NCBI RefSeq assembly: GCF_014649695.1
Contig: NZ_BMTN01000005.1
Location: forward strand, 62,001 to 126,000
Source of the DNA: Streptomyces kurssanovii
Lineage (GTDB): Bacteria > Actinomycetota > Actinomycetes > Streptomycetales > Streptomycetaceae
Length of the DNA: 64,000 nucleotides
Direction of reading: 5' to 3'
Shown: piece by piece, positions 58,669-64,000 of the stretch
Position numbering within the stretch: position 1 is the stretch's first letter
How the letters are laid out: every line of letters begins with the position of its first letter
Translations under genes and position numbers: made by a program
Notes under the pieces: model-generated
Told to the model about the DNA's origin: nothing
The model's input: the letters and a program-made list of their open reading frames with translations, nothing else
Databases searched by the model: none

Positions 58669-60057
58669 ATGGCCGCCCCCGCAACCGCCCCGCCCGAACC
58701 CAGCTCGCTCAAGCGCATCGTCGCCGCCAGCCTCATCGGGACCACCATCGAGTGGTACGACTTCTTCCTCTACGGGTCGGCCGCCGCGCTGGTCTTCAAC
58801 GAGCTGTTCTTCCCGGATTCCGACCCGCTGGTCGGAACCCTCCTCTCGTTCCTCACCTACGCCGTCGGCTTCGCCGCGCGTCCGCTCGGCGCCCTCGTCT
58901 TCGGGCACTACGGGGACCGGCTCGGGCGTAAGAAGCTGCTGGTGCTCAGCCTGCTCATGATGGGCGGTGCGACGTTCGCGATCGGACTCATGCCCACCCA
59001 CGCGACGATCGGCTCCGCCGCTCCGGTCCTGCTGACCGTGCTGCGGCTCGTGCAGGGATTCGCCCTCGGCGGCGAGTGGGGCGGCGCGGTGCTGCTGGTT
59101 TCTGAGCACGGCGACGCCAAGCGGCGCGGATTCTGGGCGTCGTGGCCCCAGACGGGCGCGCCGGCCGGGCAGTTGCTCGCCACCGGTGTGCTGTCCGCGC
59201 TCACCGCGCTGCTCTCGGACGCCGCCTTCTCCTCATGGGGCTGGCGCATACCGTTCCTGCTCTCCGGTGTGCTGGTGATCGTCGGCCTGTGGATTCGTCT
59301 CTCTGTCGACGAATCGCCGGTCTTCAAGGCCGCCTTGGCCCAGGCCGAGCAGCGCAAGGCGGAGGCCGGTCAGGTGGAGAAGATGCCCGTGGTCGCCGTG
59401 CTGCGTCACCACTGGCGCGATGTCCTGATCGCCATGGGCGCGCGCATGGCGGAGAACATCAGCTACTACGTGATCACCGCGTTCATTCTCGTCTACGCGA
59501 CCACTGCCGTGGACATGAGCAAGCAGACCGCGCTCAACGCCGTCCTCATCGCCTCCGCCGTGCACTTCGCGGTGATCCCGCTGTGGGGTGCGCTGTCCGA
59601 CCGCATCGGGCGCCGGCCGGTGTATCTGATCGGCGCGATCGGCGTCGGAGCCTGGATGTTCCCGTTCTTCGCACTGATCGACACGGCGGGGTTCGGCGCC
59701 CTGCTGCTCGCCGTCACGGTGGGTCTCGTGCTGCACGGTGCGATGTACGCACCCCAGGCGGCGTTCTTCTCCGAGATGTTCGCGACGCGGATGCGCTACT
59801 CGGGCGCCTCGATCGGCGCGCAGTTCTCGTCCGTCGCGGCCGGTGCGCCGGCACCGCTGATCGCCACTGCTCTGCTGGCCGACTACGACTCGTCGACGCC
59901 CATCGCCCTGTACGTGATCGCCGCGGCCCTGCTCACCGTCGTGGCCATCGCCTGCGCACGGGAGACGAGGGAGCGGGACCTGACCGCGCTGGACAACGGA
60001 GCCGACGGGGTCGAGGACACTCCGGCCACGGCCACGGCGGACGCCCGAACCGCCTGA
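58669..60057 (+). CDS. MFS transporter, metabolite:H+ symporter (MHS) type
   Basis: 462 residues, 12 membrane segments. The MHS hallmarks are clear: ASLIGTTIEWYDFFLYGSAA in helix 1, the loop motif GHYGDRLGRKKLLVLSLLMM, and RLVQGFALGGEWGGAVLLVS in helix 4. Relatives carry organic acids such as shikimate, ketoglutarate or hydroxy acids. ATG 58669 is used; GGAAG lies 10 bases upstream, and GTG 58663 is a second option. The convergent PucR and 3-hydroxybutyrate-dehydrogenase-like genes suggest an organic acid substrate such as 3-hydroxybutyrate. Two hairpins follow. Confidence 0.92.
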   Translation: MAAPATAPPEPSSLKRIVAASLIGTTIEWYDFFLYGSAAALVFNELFFPDSDPLVGTLLSFLTYAVGFAARPLGALVFGHYGDRLGRKKLLVLSLLMMGGATFAIGLMPTHATIGSAAPVLLTVLRLVQGFALGGEWGGAVLLVSEHGDAKRRGFWASWPQTGAPAGQLLATGVLSALTALLSDAAFSSWGWRIPFLLSGVLVIVGLWIRLSVDESPVFKAALAQAEQRKAEAGQVEKMPVVAVLRHHWRDVLIAMGARMAENISYYVITAFILVYATTAVDMSKQTALNAVLIASAVHFAVIPLWGALSDRIGRRPVYLIGAIGVGAWMFPFFALIDTAGFGALLLAVTVGLVLHGAMYAPQAAFFSEMFATRMRYSGASIGAQFSSVAAGAPAPLIATALLADYDSSTPIALYVIAAALLTVVAIACARETRERDLTALDNGADGVEDTPATATADARTA

Positions 60058-60060
60058 CCC

Positions 60061-60090
60061 GGTGGGGCCGGCCGGTCGGCCGGCCCCACC
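60061..60090 (+). terminator. Hairpin after the MHS transporter gene
   Basis: GGTGGGGCCGGCC (60061-60073) and GGCCGGCCCCACC (60078-60090) form a perfect 13-base stem with loop GGTC, 3 bases after the stop. Confidence 0.85.
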
Positions 60091-60099
60091 TCGTACGCG

Positions 60100-60131
60100 A
60101 ACCGCGCGGACTCACCGGAGTCCGCGCGGTT
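60100..60131 (+). terminator. Second hairpin after the MHS transporter gene
   Basis: AACCGCGCGGACTC (60100-60113) and GAGTCCGCGCGGTT (60118-60131) form a perfect 14-base stem with loop ACCG, then TCTACGTTT. It is in tandem with the hairpin at 60061. Confidence 0.85.
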
Positions 60132-60290
60132 CTACGTTTGCGGAGGAGGCGGGGATCTCGTGGACGCCTGGAGAACGGTGGCCGCATGTCCCGAAGAACC
60201 CGTGTACCCCGAGAACTCCGCGTGCCCGAAGAACGGGGACTCGTGTGCCCACATATCTCGCGTGCCCGCGTACAGGCAGGGGCGGGGTTC

Positions 60291-62288
60291 TCAGGAGCCG
60301 GTCGACGACGACATCGCGTGCAGCCTCAGCGCCAGCTGGATCTCGAGGGACCGCGCCGGCGACTGCCAGCCGGGGCCGAGCAACCGGCCTATGCGCTCGA
60401 GCCGTTGGGCCACGGTGTTCACATGGACGTGCAGGTCGTCCTTGGTGCGGGCCGGGCTCATGCCACTGGCGAAATAGGCGTCCAGGGTGCCGACCAGGTC
60501 GGTACCTCGCCGCCGGTCGTAGTCGACGATCTCCCCGATGGTGCGGTGCACGAAGCCGTCGATGTCACCGGGGTCGGCCAGCAGCAGGCCGAGGAACCCG
60601 AGGTCCTGCGCCGCGGCGCCCTCCCCGGAGCGGCCGAGGAGGCGCAGGGCGTCGAGGCAGCGCCGGGCCTGGGCATAGGCCTCGGCCACCGGCGCCGGGT
60701 CCCCCGCCGGTGAGTCGACCGGCGAAGAGGCGCCGACGGTCACCGGCTCGCGGAGCGCGCCACCCAACTGCCGGGCGATCTGGCGGGCGAGGTCCGCCGC
60801 CGTGTCACCGGGGCCGAGAGGCAGCAGCAGGACCGTGCCGCCGTCGCGGGCGGCGGCGAGACCGGAACGGGTGGCGGCCAGGTGCGAGGCGGCGGACCAG
60901 AGGCGCTGGCGGTCCGCCGTCTCGCGCGCGGAGACGGCGGCGCCGTCGAGGGAGCCCGCACGGGCGTGGGCGCCTGCACGGGTCCAGGAACCGGGGCGCG
61001 CGGCCTGCTTCCTGCCGGCGGCGGGCTCGGCGCGGGTGGCGTCCGCCCGGGTGGCGGTCTCGTCCGCCGTGCCGTCGATGCGGGCGGCGAGCACCACATG
61101 TGGGACGTCCAGGTCCGCGCGCAGCCGGGCGGCCCGCTCGCGCAGCAGCCGCGGATCGCGGTCCGGGGCGTCGAGCAGGTCGTCGAGCAGCTCGCCCCTG
61201 ACGCGCTGTTCGGCGTCGTGCGCCGAACGCCTGGCCAGCAGGAGCAGTGACGTGACCATCGCGGCGCGCTCGAGGGTGCGCCGGTCGACGGGGTCGAGTG
61301 CGGGGTGTCCGCGCAGCACCAGCGAGCCGAAGACCTCGCCGCCCGCTGCGACGGCCGCGACCCAGTCGTCGCCGTGCCGTGTCGCGTGGCCGCCCGCGCC
61401 GGTGGTGTCCGGGCCGGGTTCGGTGAACTCGACGGTGCCGTCGAGTACTTCGGAGAGCGCGGCGGCCACGTCCTGGACTCCCCCGCCGCGCAGGACCAGC
61501 TCGGTGAGGCGGTCGTGGACGTCCGAGGCCCGCTCCAGGACTCCGCTGTGGTCCTGGATGATGGCGTTCGCACGCTCGAGGTCGGCGAGCGCGGAGCGGG
61601 TCTCCGCGAGGAGGTTGGCGGTGTCGATGGCGACGGCCGCGTGGGCGGCGAAGGAGGCGAGCAGCGCGACCTGTTCGCGCTCGAAGACCCTGGCGCGCCG
61701 GTCTGCCGCGAACAGGACGCCGATGACCTGACTGCCGAGCATGAGCGGCACGCCGAGGATGGCGACGAGGCCCTCGTCCTTGACCGCGGCGTCGATGGTC
61801 CCGGTGTGCTCGAACCGGGCGTCGTCGAAGTAGCTGTCCGTCACATAGGGCCGGGCGGTCTGGGCGACGAGTCCGCCGAGCCCCTCCCCCATGCCGAGCC
61901 GCACCTGCTGGAAGCGGGCCGACACCGAGCCCTCGGTGACGCGCATGTAGGTGTCGCCGGCCGCGAGGTCGTTGAGGCTGAGGTAGGCGACCTCCGTGCC
62001 CAGCAGCGATCGGGCCCGCTGCACGATCGCCCGGAGCACCGCGTCGAGATCGCGCAGACCTGCCAGGTCGTGCGCGGTCTCGAAAAGGGCGGACAGCTCC
62101 GCCTCGCGGCGCCGCCGCCCCTCCAGCTCCGCCCGCACCCGCAGGGCCAGCTGCTTGGCGTGTTCGAGTGCGGCCAGCTGCTCGGGCCCGGCGCCGTCCG
62201 CGCGGGCGAGGAGCAACGGCCTGTCGTACGCCTCCGCGGCCGCGCCGCGTGCGAGGAGCTCCAGGTAGGGGGCTTGATCGTGGGACAT
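60291..62288 (-). CDS. GAF-domain PucR-type transcriptional regulator
   Basis: 665 residues. After a coiled N-terminus (LEHAKQLALRVRAELEGRRR) a GAF domain spans about residues 65-210 (FETAHDLAGLRDLDAVLRAI, GEGLGGLVAQTARPYVTDSY, ILGVPLMLGSQVIGVLFAAD). A middle region follows, and the C-terminal PucR helix-turn-helix is clear (ARTKDDLHVHVNTVAQRLER, IGRLLGPGWQSPARSLEIQL). ATG 62288 is preferred over in-frame upstream codons because AGGAATCC precedes it and relatives start there. It lies between the MHS transporter and the SDR gene and probably controls both in response to their substrate. Confidence 0.9.
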   Translation of the reverse strand: MSHDQAPYLELLARGAAAEAYDRPLLLARADGAGPEQLAALEHAKQLALRVRAELEGRRRREAELSALFETAHDLAGLRDLDAVLRAIVQRARSLLGTEVAYLSLNDLAAGDTYMRVTEGSVSARFQQVRLGMGEGLGGLVAQTARPYVTDSYFDDARFEHTGTIDAAVKDEGLVAILGVPLMLGSQVIGVLFAADRRARVFEREQVALLASFAAHAAVAIDTANLLAETRSALADLERANAIIQDHSGVLERASDVHDRLTELVLRGGGVQDVAAALSEVLDGTVEFTEPGPDTTGAGGHATRHGDDWVAAVAAGGEVFGSLVLRGHPALDPVDRRTLERAAMVTSLLLLARRSAHDAEQRVRGELLDDLLDAPDRDPRLLRERAARLRADLDVPHVVLAARIDGTADETATRADATRAEPAAGRKQAARPGSWTRAGAHARAGSLDGAAVSARETADRQRLWSAASHLAATRSGLAAARDGGTVLLLPLGPGDTAADLARQIARQLGGALREPVTVGASSPVDSPAGDPAPVAEAYAQARRCLDALRLLGRSGEGAAAQDLGFLGLLLADPGDIDGFVHRTIGEIVDYDRRRGTDLVGTLDAYFASGMSPARTKDDLHVHVNTVAQRLERIGRLLGPGWQSPARSLEIQLALRLHAMSSSTGS

Positions 62289-62443
62289 GGACACAGGATT
62301 CCTGCCGTACGGGCGGTCGCACCAGCCCTGTGGACAACGATGCGGTCCCAGGCCCGACGACAGGGCCTGGATCCGCCCGTGCTCCATGGACCTGCCGTGT
62401 CACGTCTCGTGACACCTCGGTGACACCTGTCGGATCGCCATGC

Positions 62444-63265
62444 CTAGTGCGCCGTCCAGCCGCCGTCGAGGGTCAGCGACGTGCCGGTGATGAAGGACGC
62501 CTGGGGCGAGCAGAGGTACAGGGCGGCCTCCGCCACCTCCTCCGGCTCGACGAGCCGCTTGATCGCGGAGTCCTTGAGCAGGACCTCGGTGAGCACACGG
62601 TCCTCCGGCAGGTCGTGCGCGGCGGCCTGGTCGGCGATCTGCTTCTCGACGAGGGGTGTGCGCACATAGCCGGGGTTGACGCAGACGGACGTCACACCGT
62701 GCGCTGCGCCCTCGAGGGCGGCCGTCTTGGAGAGTCCTTCGAGGCCATGTTTGGCGGCCACATAGGCGGACTTGTAGGCGGAGGCGCGCAGTCCGTGCAC
62801 GGACGAGATGTTGACGACCCTGCCCCAGCCCTGTGCGTACATGTGCGGCAGCGCGCCCCTGATCAGCCGGAACGGGGCTTCGAGCATCACCGTGAGCACT
62901 GTGTGGAAGACGTCCGGCGGGAAGTCCTCGATGGGCCGTACCAGTTGCAGGCCCGCGTTGTTGACGAGGATGTCCGTGCCGGCGGCCGCCGCCTCCGCGG
63001 CGTCCAGGTCGGTGAGGTCGAGCAGGTACGGTTCCACGGCCCCGGCGAGGCCTTCGCTGTCCGCGGCGAGCGCCGCCAGCCCTTCGGCGTCCCGGTCGAC
63101 GGCTCTCACCTTGGCCCCGGCGGCCGCGAGCCGGAGGGTGCAGGCGCGGCCGATGCCGCCCGCGGCACCGGTGACGAGGGCGGTACGGCCGCAGAGGTCG
63201 ACGGACAGGGGGGACGCCGCGGCTGCGGGGACGGGGGTGCCGGGCGGTGTGGTGGGCGCGGTCAT
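62444..63265 (-). CDS. SDR, 3-hydroxybutyrate dehydrogenase-like
   Basis: 273 residues. TALVTGAAGGIGRACTLRLA is the NAD motif, NNAGLQ follows, and the catalytic SSVHG...SAYVAAKHG triad is intact. QLVRPIEDFPPDVFHTVLTV, IADQAAAHDLPEDRVLTEVL and a final ITGTSLTLDGGWTAH match bacterial 3-hydroxybutyrate dehydrogenases, which interconvert 3-hydroxybutyrate and acetoacetate in ketone-body and PHB turnover. The long Q-A-A-A-H insert is diagnostic. ATG 63265 or 63274 could start it; the first 25 residues are Ala/Pro-rich and unconserved. It is in line with the PucR gene 155 bases downstream. Confidence 0.85.
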   Translation of the reverse strand: MTAPTTPPGTPVPAAAASPLSVDLCGRTALVTGAAGGIGRACTLRLAAAGAKVRAVDRDAEGLAALAADSEGLAGAVEPYLLDLTDLDAAEAAAAGTDILVNNAGLQLVRPIEDFPPDVFHTVLTVMLEAPFRLIRGALPHMYAQGWGRVVNISSVHGLRASAYKSAYVAAKHGLEGLSKTAALEGAAHGVTSVCVNPGYVRTPLVEKQIADQAAAHDLPEDRVLTEVLLKDSAIKRLVEPEEVAEAALYLCSPQASFITGTSLTLDGGWTAH

Positions 63266-63323
63266 GTCCGGCACATTAGGCAGCGATCATCCGTCGACCG
63301 ATGTGGTCACAACCCATACTTCG

Positions 63324-63809
63324 CTACGCCTTGGTGGGTTCGAACCATGCTGGTCCTTCGGACAGCGCATGTTTGATCCGGAAGATCGCGAAGTCCTGGA
63401 GCTCCGGCAGCGCGTCGACGGGGAACCAGCCCACCTCGAGGGACTCCTCGTCGTTGACACGCGCCTCGGCGGCGCCGCTCACGGCCCGGCAGCGCATGGT
63501 GATGTCCATGTACTGGCACACGTCGCCGTTGGGATAGGTGACGGGCCTCGGCAGCGCATGGACGAGCACGACCCGTTCGGCTACGCAGCGCACGGCGGTC
63601 TCCTCGTACACCTCGCGTGCCGCCGTCATGGCCGGCTGCTCGCCGGGCTCCGGGATGCCGCCGATGATCGACCAGTTGCCCGTGTCGGCGCGCCTGCCCA
63701 GCAGCACCCGACCCGCGTCGTCGAAGACGACGGCGCTCACACCCGGCAGGAACAACAGCTGGTGGCCGGCGGTCGCCCGGATGGCGCGGATGAATTCGGG
63801 AGTTGCCAT
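63324..63809 (-). CDS. NUDIX hydrolase
   Basis: 161 residues. The Nudix box is complete: GGIPEPGEQPAMTAAREVYE then ETAVRC, fitting G-x5-E-x7-R-E-U-x-E-E-x-G-U with Ala for the last Gly. FLPGVSAVVFDDAGRVLLGR precedes it, and DEESLEVGWFPVDALPEL follows. Such enzymes cleave nucleoside diphosphates linked to another group. ATG 63809 is used. It precedes the SDR gene by about 50 bases on the same strand. Substrate unknown. Confidence 0.92.
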   Translation of the reverse strand: MATPEFIRAIRATAGHQLLFLPGVSAVVFDDAGRVLLGRRADTGNWSIIGGIPEPGEQPAMTAAREVYEETAVRCVAERVVLVHALPRPVTYPNGDVCQYMDITMRCRAVSGAAEARVNDEESLEVGWFPVDALPELQDFAIFRIKHALSEGPAWFEPTKA

Positions 63810-63901
63810 GCCCGGACCCTACCTGTGGCCTGGCCGGGACCGGCCGAACGCCTCAGCCACCCGGCACGGCACCCGCCCGGCCGGGATCCCGGCGCCGCAC
63901 A

Positions 63902-63979
63902 CCGGCCGGACGCCCGGCGGCTCGTGCCGTGTCCACTCCACCGGCCGGACGCCCGGCGGACTCAGGCCGTGTCCGCTCC
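63902..63979. repeat. Two tandem copies of a 39-base repeat
   Basis: Copies at 63902-63940 and 63941-63979 share CCGGCCGGACGCCCGGCGG exactly in their first 19 bases and are similar in the remaining 20 (CTCGTGCCGTGTCCACTCCA against ACTCAGGCCGTGTCCGCTCC). The second copy overlaps a possible minus-strand gene end at the window edge. Confidence 0.7.
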
Positions 63980-64000
63980 CGTGGCCGCCTCGTCCGTCGC
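63962..64000 (-). CDS. Possible last 12 codons of a gene entering from the right edge
   Basis: On the minus strand the last 39 bases read ATDEAATGADTA followed by TGA at 63962-63964. Too short to identify; it may be the end of a coding region mostly outside the window. Confidence 0.3.
   Translation of the reverse strand, partial: ATDEAATGADTA

Noticed and set aside
61305-62423. 372-codon plus-strand frame opposite the PucR gene
   Set aside because: Val/Gly/Asp-rich shadow of the GAF-PucR coding sequence with no family match.
63902-63979. 39-base tandem repeat as a CRISPR or attachment site
   Set aside because: Only two imperfect copies with no spacers, no cas genes, no integrase or tRNA nearby.

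Overview
The window is high-GC actinobacterial DNA, most likely from Streptomyces. GTG starts are frequent, third codon positions are almost always G or C, ATGA/TGATG overlaps are common, and many families are typical of streptomycetes (DUF6325 beside SHOCT, PucR, XRE regulators of the MmyB type, LtrA, a PolX with PHP domain). The strongest clue to location is an adjacent pair at 28482-31161 that reads as tpg and tap, the terminal protein and telomere-associated protein of linear Streptomyces replicons. With the many broken genes and insertion sequences, this suggests a chromosome arm or a large linear plasmid. No telomere palindromes, rRNA, tRNA, CRISPR or origin were seen.

Left part (1-21.9 kb). 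It opens with the end of a ClC chloride carrier and a truncated, frameshifted subtilisin. A same-strand block follows: small membrane protein, cyclase-family hydrolase, GMC oxidoreductase, short-chain dehydrogenase, cytochrome bd oxidase (cydAB with an ATGA overlap) and a cation/proton antiporter. Then come a GH15 glucoamylase/trehalase-like enzyme, a SHOCT/DUF6325 pair, a truncated pentapeptide-repeat protein, an erythromycin-esterase-like enzyme, PolX, a GlxA-type regulator divergent from a cupin, and a frameshifted DUF2267 gene.

Sulfur island (22.8-27.9 kb). A TauD-type dioxygenase, an Rrf2 regulator without Fe-S cysteines (CymR-like), an SfnB/DszC-like flavin monooxygenase and an SsuA-type sulfonate-binding lipoprotein form a sulfonate/sulfur scavenging set. 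Two promoters share an ATYCCTAC...GTAGGGAT inverted repeat, and ssuA is preceded by a 29-codon leader peptide of the actinobacterial cysteine type. The transporter ATPase is reduced to a scrap and no permease is present.

Telomere genes and mobile island (28.5-41.7 kb). After tpg-tap come an FG-GAP lipoprotein, a HIT-like protein, and a kinase pseudogene fused tail to tail with a broken sensor kinase. An insertion-sequence cluster follows: a 1.1-kb IS5-type element with 33-bp ends, a directly abutting 1.9-kb element that seems to carry a small membrane-protein passenger, two partial IS ends around a DinB gene, and a 0.9-kb IS5/IS427-type element with a TA duplication.

Right part (41.8-64 kb). 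It holds several lineage-type genes (a winged-helix protein with histone-H1-like KKA repeats, a P-loop kinase-like protein, a secreted sortase-like surface protein, a second DinB) and a tightly overlapping operon ArsR-SulP-PPOX-HATPase-STAS-PhnA-like. A second ArsR paralogue lies nearby, and both arsR genes have the same AATTGC-N8-GCAATT operator upstream. Then come an XRE regulator, a zinc alcohol dehydrogenase, a cyclophilin-like lipoprotein, MFS and LtrA fragments, RidA divergent from a WYL regulator, an MHS-type transporter, a PucR regulator, a 3-hydroxybutyrate-dehydrogenase-like SDR and a NUDIX hydrolase.

Most single-frame breaks here sit in short G or C runs, so some 'pseudogenes' could be sequencing indels. 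The large truncations (subtilisin, sensor kinase, LtrA, MFS, DUF2254, pentapeptide protein) cannot be explained that way.
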